Source: Scoparia ambigualis (lineage: Eukaryota > Arthropoda > Insecta > Lepidoptera > Crambidae). From it: 64,000 nt of DNA. A program made the translations under genes and the position numbers. The notes beneath the pieces were generated by a model, which was not told the origin of the DNA, ran no database searches, and saw nothing but the letters and a program-made list of their open reading frames with translations. Positions 41,690 through 52,617 of this stretch are shown one piece after another. The DNA lies in assembly GCA_963921215.1 (NCBI GenBank), contig OY992501.1, positions 13,422,227 through 13,486,226 of the forward strand, written 5' to 3'. Within the stretch, counting starts at the first letter, position 1, and each line of letters starts with the position of its first letter.

Positions 41690-42340
41690 CTTGATTTATT
41701 GTAAACATTCATTTAGAAATTTATATCTTTATTTTCTTAGCGTAATAATAATCTCATAATACTTACTTGCACATTCGTTGTTGTTGTCTTGTTAAAGTTA
41801 GGTACCTATATCTTTTATTGTTATTGTTGCTGTCCGTACAATCAATCTCAATGTCGTACCATACCCCCTATGTCTTCAAAAATAAGTTTTTATTATTTAT
41901 TTTGGAACCACCACCTTTTTAACTTTTATTTTGATAATTGTAATTTTATCAGACACAGACAACAAAAGTGAAGTAAGCCCAACCAACTGTCAATCTGTCT
42001 GTCACGTCATATTTTTTTGTCTTGGAAGGAATGACTAAGGAAACCAAACCATACAGCCGTATGTAATAAAAAACTTAATTTTTTTTTTGTTGTTATATCA
42101 TGTTTTGTCTGGCTGTCAATGGTTTGTGCAAGATTAAGTGAGTATTTTATTTTTTGATTGTAACTTTTAATTTTGTTTTTTTTTTTGTGATGAATGTTTC
42201 ATGTTAATGTGAATGGTCGGCTGGCGGGTGGTGTGTAGTGTTAGCCAAACTTAGTAAGTTTTATTGATTTAACTTGTATATTTACATACTTACTTTTTTA
42301 TTTTATTTTATTTATCTATTATACCTATATCTTATTTATA
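41690..42340. other. Spacer between ORF1 and ORF2 of the Daphne-like LINE
   Basis: T-rich, no coding match. The N-terminal half of the endonuclease, expected here, is missing or unrecognisable. Confidence 0.5.
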
Positions 42341-42344
42341 TTAA

Positions 42345-43147
42345 TGCTATCTGATGATGATTCCTTCCATTCTGCTGCTGACTCTACGGACTACAGCCTC
42401 AAGTTCTTGTCCTTCAGCTGAGTACCTCTTCCTCGAGATAAGTGTTAAAGGGGTTAAGAGACTCTCCTTGGGGTGGTATAATGCCCTCCGGCTGTGGATT
42501 ACTTCATGGATCTGGAACTGGTTCTTGAGTCGTTTGGGTCAGAGTATGTACATCACGTCATCATGGGCGATTTCAACACAGACCTCATCCGTCATTCATC
42601 ACGTTCCCGTAAACTCCTTCATATCATTGAGGCTGCTGGCCTGCATGTCCTTCCACTCCAAGCCACTCACTGTAACATTACAGGCGAGGACACGTGGCTA
42701 GACCTCATCCTCACGTCCAACCTATCTCTTGTTTACACTCACGGTCAATGTCCAGCTCCCGGTTTTTCCCATCATGACTTTATTTTCCTTTCATACATCC
42801 TCAAGCCCCCGAAACCTGCCCCTAAAGTGCTGCGCATGCGTTGCTTTGGTCGTATGGATGAAGAAAGTTTGCTCAGAGACGCTTCTCAAATCAATTGGGA
42901 ACATTTGATGTCGGTCTCCACGGTTCACGAGAAGGTTAGCGTTATGAACCAGGCAATCCTCTCACTTTATGATGAGCATGCGCCAGATAAGACAGTTAAA
43001 GTAAAGCGTCCACCTGCCCCATGGCTGACCAGAGGGATTCGAATGGCTATGAAACGAAGAAATCGGGCTTTTCGTAAATTTAAACAAGAGCGTTCTGGGG
43101 GAATTGGTGTCTATACAAGTCTGCAAGAAACCTATGCAATCAGATGA
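42345..43147 (+). pseudogene. Daphne-like LINE ORF2, endonuclease part
   Basis: Open from 42494, with weaker frame-shifted homology from 42345. Shows the endonuclease blocks HHVIMGDFNTDLIRHS (catalytic Asp/Asn), EDTWLDLILTSN and FSHHDFIFLSY (SDH position replaced by HHD). The endonuclease-RT linker follows (PPAPWLTRGIRMAMKRRNRA). About the first 80 residues of the domain are absent. The frame breaks at 43147. Confidence 0.8.
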
Positions 43148-44259
43148 TACGCAATGCTAAACGTCGACACATCCTCGAAAATATCTCATCGTCCTCCCCC
43201 GCTGATATTTGGAAATTCCTTGGAACCCTTGGCATCGGCAAGGCGCGTAGTGATGTTCTGCCTAACACAATTGTGTTGGATGATTTAAATCGTCATTTCT
43301 CCACTACTGCTTGTATAGATCGTTCAACCATTTGTCAAACGGTAGATTACATTGCAGGTTTGCCTCGCCCCAATACTGACTCTTTTCATTTTTCTCCTGT
43401 TACTGAAAATGAAATCAAAAAGATTATTCTCTCCATCAAATCCGGAGCCCTGGGACATGATGGCATTAGTCGTGTTATGATTGTTTCTATCCTAGACCAT
43501 GTTCTTCTTCCGATTACCCACATCTTCAACTTTTCCTTTGACTCTGGCCAATTCCCTACCCAGTGGCGTAAAGCCTATGTGCGTCCTTTACCCAAGATCT
43601 CCAATCCATCCCATCCACCCCATTTTCGACCCATATCCATACTTCCGTTTCTGTCCAAGGCAATCGAGGTCTGTGTCCATAAGCAGCTTGCAAGATTCAT
43701 TTATCTAAATAACTTCGTTGTTCCTCTGCAATCGGGCTTCAGACCTGGTCACAGCACTGTTTCCGCTCTCCTGAAAGTTACCGGCGACATTAAACAAGGC
43801 ATGGAGGATACAAAAGTCACAGTTTTAGTACTCATAGACTTCTCAAACGCCTTCAATGCCGTCAGTCATGATATCCTCTTATCTATCCTTTCCCATCTTA
43901 TGGTTTCATCTGAGATACAGGAATGGTTCTCTTCTTATCTTCAAGAGCGCCAGCAGTCGGTCCGCATTGATGAGATATCATCAAATTGGCGTAGCCTGAA
44001 TGCTGGTGTTCCACAAGGCGGAATTCTTTCTCCATTATTATTTTCAATATTTATCAACTTTATCACCCACCACCTTCAGTGTGCGTATCATCTGTACGCC
44101 GATGACCTTCAGCTTTACACGCATGCACGCGTAGATGACTTATCAGACGCTATTGTAAAAATAAATCAGGACTTGGAAACTGTTAACGATTGGTCACGTG
44201 GCTGTAAATCCTACAAAATGTCAGGCGATACTTGTTGGCAGCTTGAGATTGATAAATAA
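43144..44259 (+). pseudogene. Daphne-like LINE ORF2, reverse transcriptase
   Basis: Encodes RT with KSGALGHDGISRVMI, FRPISILPFLSKAIE, QSGFRPGHSTVSALLK, motif A VLIDFSNAFNAVSHD, motif B NAGVPQGGILSPLLFS and motif C HLYADDLQLYTH. All catalytic Asp residues are present. The frame shifts after SRGCKS near 44205 and continues as VNPTKCQAILVGS. Membership in the Daphne/CR1 side of LINEs is from resemblance of ORF1 and RT. Confidence 0.85.
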
Positions 44260-44986
44260 AGTGGAGATTAGCTCTATTACTCCTGTAGTGTTTGACGGAT
44301 CAGTCATACCATTCAGCACGACCGTTAAAAATCTCGGCTTACATATCGACACTACACTTAGCTGGCATTCTCAGGTTGCTAATGTTAGCAAAATGTAACT
44401 TGGACTCTGCGCTCTTTAAATCGCCTGAGGAACTTTTTACCGTTCAAGACGAAGGTAATGCTTGCGCAAACTTTAATCCTTCCTGTGATCGACTATGGTG
44501 ACGTGTGTTATTACGACCTAAACTCAGTCTTGCTTGATAAGCTTAACAGATTGCTCAATAACAGTATCAGATTCATTTACAATCTGAGGAAGTATGACCA
44601 TATCTCACAGCATAGGTTTGAGCTGAAATGGTTGCTCATTCGTCAGCGGAGATGTTGGAACGCCCTTTTCACACTCTTCTCTCTTCTAAATTCTCCAAAT
44701 GCTCCATCTTATCTTACTCCCCATTTCCAATATCTTTGCTCCTCTCACGACCGGAATCTCAGATCCTCAAATAACCTTCTCCTTCTCTCTCCTTCCCACT
44801 CTTCTGGCTTTGTACATTCCTCCTTTTATATCCAGTCCATACTCCTCTAGAACGCGCTACCTAAGGAAGTCAGGATGGCTACGAGTCGTGACGCTTTCAA
44901 AAAGAAAGTCCATTTGCTCGTTTTCGACAGAACCATGGCGGAATCATCTCAATAACGTCCTATTTATATATTATATTATCAAGTAG
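44198..44986 (+). pseudogene. Daphne-like LINE ORF2, C-terminal domain
   Basis: Two further frames carry PFSTTVKNLGLHIDTTLSW, then VIDYGDVCYYDLNSVLLDKL, NRLLNNSIRFIYNLRKYDH and a final DAFKKKVHLLVF, the usual end of CR1/jockey-like ORF2. Stops at about 44955. Confidence 0.75.
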
Positions 44987-44998
44987 TGTATGTTAGTA

Positions 44999-46071
44999 CG
45001 TTTGTGGACTACGAGAAAGCCTTCGATTCTATCGAAACCTGGGCTGTGTTGCAGTCCCTCCAGCGTTGCCATATCGACTATAGGTATATCGAAGTGTTGA
45101 AATGTCTGTATAGAAACGCTACTATGTCGATCCGATTACAAGACGAGAGTACGAAACCAATCCAATTGCAGAAAGGTGTGAGACAGGGAGACGTCATATC
45201 TCCGAAACTGTTCACAAATGCGTTGGAGGACGTTTTCAAGCTCTTGAATTGGAACGGATTCGGCATCAACATTAATGGCGAATACATCACTCACCTTCGT
45301 TTTGCCGATGATATAGTCATAATGGCGGAGTCGCTGGAGAACCTCAACACCATGCTCAGCGACCTCAATATCGTATCCCAACAGGTGGGTCTTAAAATGA
45401 ACATGGACAAGACGAAGATCATGTCGAATGTCCATGTTGAACCCGTACCGGTAATTGTTGGGAGCGATACTATCGAAGTTGTCGACCACTACACCTACTT
45501 AGGACAGATTGTCCAGTTAGGTAGGTCCAACCTCGACAAAGAGGTCGCCCGGAGAATCCAACTCGGATGGGCAGCGTTCGGGAAATTACGAGATATCTTT
45601 GCATCGAAGATTCCGCAGTGCCTAAAGACAAAGGTCTTTAACCAATGTGTGTTGCCGGTGATGACATATGGCACCGAAACGTGGTCCTTAACTGTTGGCC
45701 TTTTAGAAAAGCTCAGAGTCACACAGCGAGCAATGGAGAGAGCTATGCTCGGAGTTTCTTTGCGCGATAGAATCCGAAACGAGGATATTCGCCAAAAAAC
45801 CGGAGTTGCCGACATAGCTCGTAAGATTTGCAAGCTGAAGTGGCAATGGGCAGGCCACATCGCTCGACGAACCGACAACCGTTGGGGAAGAAAGGTTCTC
45901 GAGTGGAGACCACGCACTGGAAGACGCAGTGTTGGTAGGCCTCCCACTAGGTGGACCGACGACATCGTGAGAGTCGCAGGCAACCGGTGGATGCGAGTGG
46001 CGAGTTGTCGGTCAGGATGGAGGTCAAAGGAGGAGGCCTATGTTCAGCAGTGGACGTCTTCAGGCTGGTGA
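44999..46071 (+). CDS. RTE reverse transcriptase, 5'-truncated but open
   Basis: About 357 codons without interruption. Starts inside RT motif A (FVDYEKAFDSIETW), then motif B KGVRQGDVISPKLF and motif C RFADDIVIMAESL, then the thumb (VVDHYTYLGQIVQLGR) and the RTE C-terminal region (WQWAGHIARRTDNRWGRKV, GRPPTRWTDDIVRVAG, QQWTSSGW). The endonuclease and RT fingers are lost by truncation, so it cannot act alone. The lack of stops implies a recent insertion. Confidence 0.88.
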
Positions 46072-46074
46072 TGA
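44999..46074 (+). mobile_element. 5'-truncated RTE retrotransposon
   Basis: 1076 bp, flanked by an exact 12-bp duplication TGTATGTTAGTA (44987-44998 and 46075-46086), inserted in the 3' UTR of the Daphne-like LINE. It ends in a GATGATG-type tail. Confidence 0.9.
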
Positions 46075-46086
46075 TGTATGTTAGTA

Positions 46087-46325
46087 TATTATAAAATATT
46101 TATGTATTGCGAGTATGTATATTATGTTTATTAATATATACGTATTATATATTTTAATAATTTTAATGATCACATATAACTTTGGTCACCGCAGATAATT
46201 GCACCTACCATGTCATTTCTGCACCACCCTATGATTGACTGGTAGAGAATGCCTCAGGCATTAAGTCCGCCATGTAATTAATTAATGTTGCAAAAGTTTA
46301 AATAAATAAAATAAAAAACTACCAT
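46087..46325 (+). other. 3' UTR of the Daphne-like LINE
   Basis: Continues the sequence before the RTE insertion and carries TGACTGGTAGAGAATGCC and CATTAAGTCCGCC, landmarks I associate with lepidopteran CR1/L2-type 3' ends, then an A-rich end near 46310. Confidence 0.6.
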
Positions 46326-46336
46326 TGTTTCAAGCC

Positions 46337-46500
46337 GATATTCCGTGAGAAGGTGGTATAACGCCGGCGTAAGCGAGCCGGCCCAATTCGTGCTGCAACG
46401 CAGCGTGAATTCTACCATTCAGAAAGTGTCACTCATTTAACACCATCAGGGGTCAAGTGTAGGGTCTCAAAGGTAAACTTAAGGTCACGAGTGACTTTAA
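46337..46500. repeat. SINE-like dispersed repeat, copy 4 (partial)
   Basis: Holds GTGGTATAACGCC, GTGCTGCAACGCAGCGTG and GGGTCTCAAAGGTAAAC in the same order as 26990-27140. Confidence 0.65.
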
Positions 46501-46521
46501 CCGTTAAAGTGACGTAACCCC

Positions 46522-46945
46522 GAGCATGGTCTGCACGCTGCCCTTGGTCATGCCCATATTTATGGCAGTGACTTGACTGACTGTGCGCGTGGCGTGCAAT
46601 GCAGCTCAGGACGCAGACTAAATAGTATCGTAGCCAGAGTATCGTGACGCGTTACTCCGAGCATGGTGTGCACGTCGACCTTGGTCATGCCCATATTTAT
46701 AGCAGTGACGCGACTAACTTTGCGAGGGGCGTGCAGCGCAGCTCAGAACGCGGCCTAAATAGTGTCGTAGCCAGAGTATCGTGACGCGTTACTCTGAGCA
46801 CGGTCTGCACGTCGACCTTGGAAATGCCCATATTTATGGCAGTGACGTAACTGACTTTGCGCGTGGCATGCAGTGCAGCTTCTGAGCTGAATAGCGTCGT
46901 AGTAGCCAGAGTGTCACGATGAGTTACCCCGAGCATGGTCTGCAC
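46522..46945 (-). repeat. 137-bp tandem repeat of an odorant-receptor exon edge
   Basis: Units start at GAGCATGG-type sequence at 46522, 46659 and 46796; the fourth (46931) is the true 3' end of exon E. On the minus strand each unit reads like TAINMGMTKVDVQTML followed by a GTAAC donor and about 85 bp of intron sequence. Period 137, 137, 135. Confidence 0.85.
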
Positions 46946-47083
46946 GCCGACCGTGGTCATGCCCATGGCGGTGAATTGTGACGGTATTTGCGTGCGGTGC
47001 AGCAGGATGCACACGGTGCGCTGGTTGCGAGTGTCCATGCTCTCCCAAGGCAGTCCGTATACTGCATCACTTAGCTCATCGAT
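46928..47083 (-). CDS. Odorant receptor, exon E (7tm_6 C-terminal signature)
   Basis: Minus-strand acceptor TTTTTCAG precedes 47083; donor GTAACT follows 46928; 52 codons, phase 0 at both ends. It encodes DELSDAVYGLPWESMDTRNQ then VCILLHRTQIPSQF and TAMGMTTVGVQTML. The Y-x-L-P-W and R-Q...Q-x-P pattern before the last membrane segment is the hallmark of insect odorant receptors. The final exon, expected to code about 20-30 residues, was not found; the region to the left is filled by the exon-edge repeat, a SINE-like repeat and LINEs. Confidence 0.85.
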
Positions 47084-47386
47084 CTGAAAAATAAGGAGTT
47101 TTCAATGTAACGCTGCAGCAAAGGCAGACTTGTCTTACCTGTACTGTTAGTCTGCGGGCACCGGAGCTGACAAATATTTTATTGCATAGGCTAAAGTCAA
47201 CATAATGATTGTAAAATGATAATCATCTAAAAAAACTTTTATTAACCCTAGCAGTAAGGTAAGGCAGTTTAGGAGGTAAGCATATATTCGGATCTCACCA
47301 TAATTCGTAGTGTTAGTGTCCTCTACCACCAGACCTTGAGTGGAAGACCCTGTATATCTAATGAATGAAGTTAAAATAAATATTAC

Positions 47387-47482
47387 CTTCGTCGCAACGA
47401 CTTCAAATATGACCGACAGTTGAATGAGCTGACCGAATATTATCAGCGTGAGCGGTCCGTAGCGCATGAGAGCCGCCATATT
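47387..47482 (-). CDS. Odorant receptor, exon D
   Basis: Acceptor GACTTGCAG precedes 47482; donor GTAATA follows 47387; 32 codons, phase 0. Reads NMAALMRYGPLTLIIFGQLI then QLSVIFEVVATK, one membrane segment (TM6 by order). 303 bp of intron separate it from exon E. Confidence 0.8.
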
Positions 47483-47530
47483 CTGCAAGTCATACAAAGG
47501 CTGCGTACAAAAGGTCCTAAGTAACCCAAG

Positions 47531-47680
47531 TCATCATCAGCAGCAACTTATAGCGGTCCACTGCTGGACATAGGCAATGACGTAAAGCGCCCAAGGCGCG
47601 CGACTGAGCCTGGTCTTCGGCTCTCCGTATTATATCCAACTACTACCAACCGCCTTGTGGAGATTGTCGCTCCATTTGGT
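47531..47680 (-). repeat. RTE 3' region remnant
   Basis: CGGTCCACTGCTGGACATAG is the reverse complement of the CCAGCAGTGGAC block at RTE ends. The GCTCTCCGTATTATATCCAA and CCGCCTTGTGGAGATTGTCG stretches follow as in RTE 3' coding ends. Confidence 0.5.
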
Positions 47681-48013
47681 CCACTAAAACTGTAATGTTC
47701 TTTTTAAATATTCAAAAGAGCATGACATTGAGCATGGCTTTGTTTGTAACGTGTTGTCCGCTAACGGGTCACTAGTGGGTATTTCCTGTTGATTTTTTGA
47801 CTTGTTTTTTTTCTTTTACAGGTCGGAGACTGTCTAATACGCTATATGGGTAATAGTTGTTATAAGTGAATCTTCAATCCTTAAGCCCATGTCAACGAAA
47901 AATAAAAGTAAATCGACGACAAAGCTATCCCCGTATAATGTAACATTATTATTTCTTGTATCTGATCTCTGACTAACCCTTCGGGGATAATAGTCGTTAT
48001 TATATGTATACTA

Positions 48014-49277
48014 CTCTGTCAAGAAAGTACCGGGAAAAGATCAATAATACACAAAATGTTAGTTACTCATCCAAATTTATTTTATCGCCTTCAAAGTATG
48101 CTCCTTCAGAAACGATACATTTACTCAAACGAATAATTTTCCAATTACCAAAACATTTTTTAACGCTTTACCGGAATTGAGTTCAGTTCTCTCCACGAAT
48201 TCTCTTAATGTCTTCTACCGAATGCAAACGAGTGCCATGAAGTGGTAATTTGAGTTTAGGAAAAAAATAGAAGTCGGCTGGAGCTATATCTGGTGAATAA
48301 GGTTTGATGGTATTTGTTGATTTATGGGCAAAAAATTCGTTCACAATAAGGCGCATTATCGTGGTGCAAAATCCATGAATTTTCTTTTCACTAATTTGGC
48401 CTTTTTCGTCGAATGTGCTCTCCTAAACGCCGCATAACGCTCAAATAATATTCTTTATTTACTGTTTGACCTTCCGGCAAGAATTCCGAGTGCATAACAC
48501 CGCGATAGTCAAAGAAAACAGTCAACATTTTCTTTGATTTTTGATCGATTTTGAAGTGGTTTTTTCGGATTCCGTTCAGTCGGAAGGCGTCACTAAAAAG
48601 CTTGTTGACTAGTTTGCATTTCAAACTCATAAACCCACGTCTTGTCACCAGTAACAATGCGTTGCATGAATGTTGGGTCGGAATTAACTCGTTCTAGCAT
48701 GTCCTCAGCGACTCTTATGCGTTTGAGTTTTTGGAGAAATGTCAGGTATTTTGGTACTGGCCAAGCGGCAACATGTTTCATATCCAAGTGATTATTTAAC
48801 ACAGAAAGTTCAGCGGCTATCTCTCTCAAACTTGAATGAGGATTTTCTATCACCATTTCCTTCACTTTTGCGATGTTAATTTCAGTCAGCCTACCAGATC
48901 GAAGCAAACCTTCCATCACACCTTGACCGCTTTTGAACGCTTTGTACCTACCACTCATAAGCACGTGTTTTTGATAAAGTCGATTCACCGTAAGCCTTCT
49001 GTAACATTGTCAGTGACTCCGAACATGAAATTCCATTGGCGACGCAATATTTAAGACAAACTCTTTGTTCGATGTTTTTATCCATTATGAAATTCGCAAT
49101 ACACACTAGATATAAACTAACTAAAAACAGCACTGTATTTAATCTAAATGACAGATGCAACTCAAACTTCGCGCAAAAATTGATAACAGTTGTGCCAATC
49201 TTAGAACAAAAATAACAAAAAAAATTATTTGAAATCGTAAACAAATCATCCGTTCCCGAAACTTTTTTGACAGACTG
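48014..49277 (-). mobile_element. mariner element in the odorant-receptor intron C-D
   Basis: A mariner-type unit of about 1.26 kb. The left end (TA, then CTCTGTCAAGAAAGTACCGG) and the right end (complement of CGGGAA...CTTTTTTGACAGAC) are imperfect inverted repeats. It contains a decayed transposase on the minus strand. Confidence 0.85.
48060..49084 (-). pseudogene. mariner transposase (decayed)
   Basis: Starts near 49084 as MDKNIEQRVCLKYCVANGI, with the HTH region (TLSKTRAYEW then YKAFKSGQGVMEGLLRSGR), NIAKVKEMVIENPHSSLREI, the first catalytic Asp in TGDKTWVYEFE, TVFFDYRGVMHSEFLPEG, and near the C-terminus YSPDIAPADFYFFPKLKL (third Asp). The second catalytic block (HHDNAPSH type) is garbled near 48370, and there is at least one deletion near 48600 and several frameshifts. 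It belongs to the cut-and-paste Tc1/mariner superfamily; not functional. Confidence 0.85.
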
Positions 49278-49329
49278 TTCATGTATGTATGTATCTGATC
49301 TGATCTAACCGTGTTGCGTAGCGGTGTAA

Positions 49330-49440
49330 GAAGACTACCACCCCCTCTCTTCCCTTGTGTGTCCTCAAAGGTGACTAACGGACTAAAGACTGAGACTGAG
49401 TAAGAAGAAGGCGATGGGCTCACCACCTATCATGCTGAGC
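49330..49440. repeat. Single unit of the 106-bp satellite family
   Basis: CCCTCTCTTCCCTTGTGTGT, GACTAACGGACTAAAGACTG and GGCGATGGGCTCA occur in satellite order. Confidence 0.7.
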
Positions 49441-49627
49441 ACATGTGGTGTCGCCATTTGGTGAAAAGTGGTGATGGGCGTAGTGATTATGGTAGAGGAC
49501 AGCTTTTGTTGTCCTCATTGCTCAGTCTCTTACTAATCCTAGGGGGGATAATAGTCATGAGTATATGAATGTGTGTATGGTATCTGATCTGTTTTAAAAA
49601 TTTGACGCAACGCAAGCTGGCACTTAC

Positions 49628-49730
49628 TAATGCTGAACATTCCAATAGCAGAAGACAGCAGCTGAATAAATGATACATATAGGTTGTCCCGATCATTGGC
49701 CCGTAAAACTCTGACACATCTGTTATGAAA
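49628..49730 (-). CDS. Odorant receptor, exon C
   Basis: Acceptor AAATTTCAG precedes 49730; donor GTAAGT follows 49628; 103 nt, completing the split codon of exon B and ending in phase 0. Reads FITDVSEFYGPMIGTTYMY then HLFSCCLLLLECSAL, a TM5-like segment. The intron to exon D (2.1 kb) holds the mariner element. Confidence 0.8.
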
Positions 49731-50329
49731 CTGAAATTTATTAAATAGTTAATTAACATTTAATAGTGTTTCGTACTAAGGCTGTATAAACTGAATGCTT
49801 TCGCCTTGCAATTTGCCTCACAAAATATAAAGGGATTGGAACTTCTTGGCGGGAAAGTGTAGCGTCAGGTCTGCAGTTTTGTTTTATTTTCTAAAATTTG
49901 TGGTTTTTCGAATATTAATGTGAAATAATAGTAGATTATTAACCGTTAAGTGTTTGTAAACGTGCATAAGTGTTAGCAAATAAAACAAAAAAGTGCAACA
50001 TCACTTTTCAAATTCTCTCAAGAAGTCCGCGTGAGATCTCAGTAAAGTTCCACATCTTTACTGACGAGAGGTTTGGGGGAATATCATTTATCATTCATCA
50101 TCTTAATCACCACTCTTTATCATCTAGGGAAAAAGAAATAAAATACTAATGACTAGGCAGTATGGTTTCTGACCTTAGCCTGTTCCTTCACGGAACAAAT
50201 TAAAAAAAATATATATATATAAAGGGAATGTTAGCTGTCAAATTCGCTGTGGCTTTGGAGGTCGCTGACCGTGTGCGCATATTTGATTCGGATTACGTTA
50301 GCGTATTATGTATTTATGCTTATAATATT

Positions 50330-50500
50330 GTGGGGTGAACATCAAGGCAGTACAAGAAAGAAAAGCAAGTTGATGCTGTTTATACGGATTACGCGAAAGC
50401 ATTTGATCGTATTGATCTTCGGATACCTACTACTGTTAAAACTCATGAGAGTTGGCATTAGGGGGAATCTTTTTAGATGGTTTTCTTCGTATTTGCTTGT
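50330..50500 (+). pseudogene. LINE fossil: RT motif A piece
   Basis: VDAVYTDYAKAFDRID then, after a frameshift, LLLLKLMRVGIRGNLFRWFS. This is the jockey-type motif A region. It continues at 51480 after an inserted segment. Confidence 0.65.
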
Positions 50501-51475
50501 TTGGCACTGGGACAATACTATTCCAGAAAAAAAATTCAGTAAAGTGGCACTGGGACAGATATGTCCCAAACTCGAAATAATAACGACTTTATTTGTACTG
50601 GAACTGCTTATAGTTAAGTAACTTTATTTTTACTGTGTTTGACACGTATCCCCTATCGTTTTTAGCCATTAGCAACACTTACATAATTTATGAAACCGAA
50701 AAAAAATATTGAGATACGTATGACAGATAGCGACATCCGGGAGGTAGCTCGACAGACAAGGGTATATTATAAATTAATAAAAATGAAGTAAAAAGTTTTG
50801 AGTTCTTGTGAACGTTTAAACACACAACATAAGGAGGCAAGTTAACTTAAGTAATTTATTTTTTATTTAAAAAAGTGGTATAAAAATTCTATTTCAACTA
50901 ATTTCGTCAAATTATTTGCTATTATTCGAAGTACTATCAATGTTTTATATATGTATTCAAGTATTAAATACCCTTTTAGTACACAGTAATATATTCTTTT
51001 TATGTGTTGTATTTATGGAGAAATTAAATATTTAAGTCAATCTTTAAACATAAAAAAACCGAGACGAATTGTGTAAATTTATATTTTTTTCTTTGTTTAT
51101 TTTTTAAATTTTTCTTTTTGTTTACTGCGCCTTTTAAAGTATAAACCATTAAAGTTCAACTTTTTTAACACTGGAAAACATTTTTTTTTGTGAACCAAAT
51201 CATCAAAATTTACGTTAGGCGGACTTTAGAACCTATTATTTATTAAAAGATACCCTAAATCCACTCGGCCTTGTCATTACTTTTCAAGTTCCATTCTTAG
51301 GTTACACAAAAACAACAACACAAACGGGTCATAAAATACTTTTTGTAATGTAAATGTAAATTGTACACAATCGCGCGCCGGCAACCCGGCACCGCCATTA
51401 CGTCTGCCACTCGACGAGTGTCCAGTGCCAAACAAAGTGCCAAAGCGTGGCAGGCCCGAATCGCGTTAGCGGATT
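50497..51475. mobile_element. Possible non-autonomous element within the LINE fossil
   Basis: Near-inverted ends: TTTGGCACTGGGACAA (about 50497) and the complement of TTGTTTGGCACTGGACAC (about 51420-51438). It separates RT motif A from motif B of the LINE. The right boundary is uncertain, and no TSD was resolved. The interior is AT-rich and non-coding. Confidence 0.4.
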
Positions 51476-52080
51476 GAAAAACGGTCGCAGGCCGTATTCT
51501 TCAATGTACATCCATCTTACTGGTCCAATATCCCTTCTGGAGTCCCACAAGGATCCCTTCTTGGTCCTCTTTTATTTTTAATCTTTATCAACGACATAGG
51601 GCACTGTTTTATTCAAACTATCTTCTAATTGCTGAAGACATGAAATTTTTAAAGTTGTAAAAAATACAGATGATCCAGCCAAGCTGAAGCTTGGCTGCAT
51701 CATCTGTATTGTTTTGGAAGATTTGGTAAGGTTGGATGCTTATTTCCGCCTATACAAACTCAATCTAAATGTTTGCTTTTCCATTAGTTTTACTCGTAAA
51801 AAACATCCTTTCTGTTATAGCTACATACTTAATAAAAGATGAAAAGTTCAGCGCGAGGCTAAAGATTTAGGAGTTATTCTGGACACTAAACTTTTCTTCG
51901 AGAAGCATATTACTTATTCTATTAATAAGGCATCTTGTGCCTTGGGCTTTGTTATGCGTTTGTCTAAGTCATTTAAACATATAAAAACTATTAAAATTCC
52001 TTACTATGCATACTTCCGTATCCACCTGGAGTACGCTAGCTCTATTTGTGACCCTCGTTATGATTCGTATATAAGGTGAC
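51476..52080 (+). pseudogene. LINE fossil: RT motif B and downstream
   Basis: Reads RSQAVFFNVHPSYWSNIPSG then VPQGSLLGPLLFLIFINDIG (motif B). Motif C is lost. Later KDLGVILDTKLFFEKHITY and IKIPYYAYFRIHLEYASSI, the jockey-type post-RT region. Many stops. Confidence 0.75.
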
Positions 52081-52447
52081 TGCTAGAAACTGCAAGAAAC
52101 TTTAAGGGCTGGTCAGGTCAAGTGTTTAAAACATGACAAAATTGTCAAAAAAGATTGCAGACAAACGTAGGTACTTATCGCCCAGCTGACGCGAACGGGT
52201 TAACAGACGGGTGGGTCAACGGCCGGTCGCTGCCCGCGTTTTGTAACTAATCGTTATTTTATAGTTATTTCTTTCATTTTATTTTTCTTATGTTATTGCT
52301 TTAAAATAAATAAGATACTCTGAGACTATCAAATTAAAATTGATAAAATGAATATTTAATGAAAAATTTAAAAAAACGCATTTCCTTTTGTCATGTCTTA
52401 AACACTTGACCTGACTAGCCCTTGAAGTTTCTTGCGGTTTCTATAGT
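52081..52447. mobile_element. MITE of about 367 bp with inverted ends over 50 bp
   Basis: The left end (CTAGAAACTGCAAGAAAC, then AAGGGCTGGTCAGGTCAAGT and ACATGACAAAA) and the complement of the right end (CTATAGAAACCGCAAGAAAC, then AAGGGCTAGTCAGGTCAAGT) match over about 50 bp. It interrupts the LINE fossil, which resumes at 52448. Target duplication unresolved. Confidence 0.75.
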
Positions 52448-52617
52448 TAATATAGAAAAAAAAAACAGAAAAAATTTACTCGTTATAAGAATTTTAAATT
52501 CAAAATTCCTAAAATGCCTTATGTACAACGCTGCGCTGTGGTTCATCTTTTACCACTTTGTCTTAGACGAAACATTGCAGACATTGTACTTTTAGCTACG
52601 ACAATCAGAAGTACACT

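Noticed and set aside
46697..47038. A separate 113-codon protein on the minus strand
   Set aside because: It is exon E of the odorant receptor running on through the splice donor into the 137-bp repeats.
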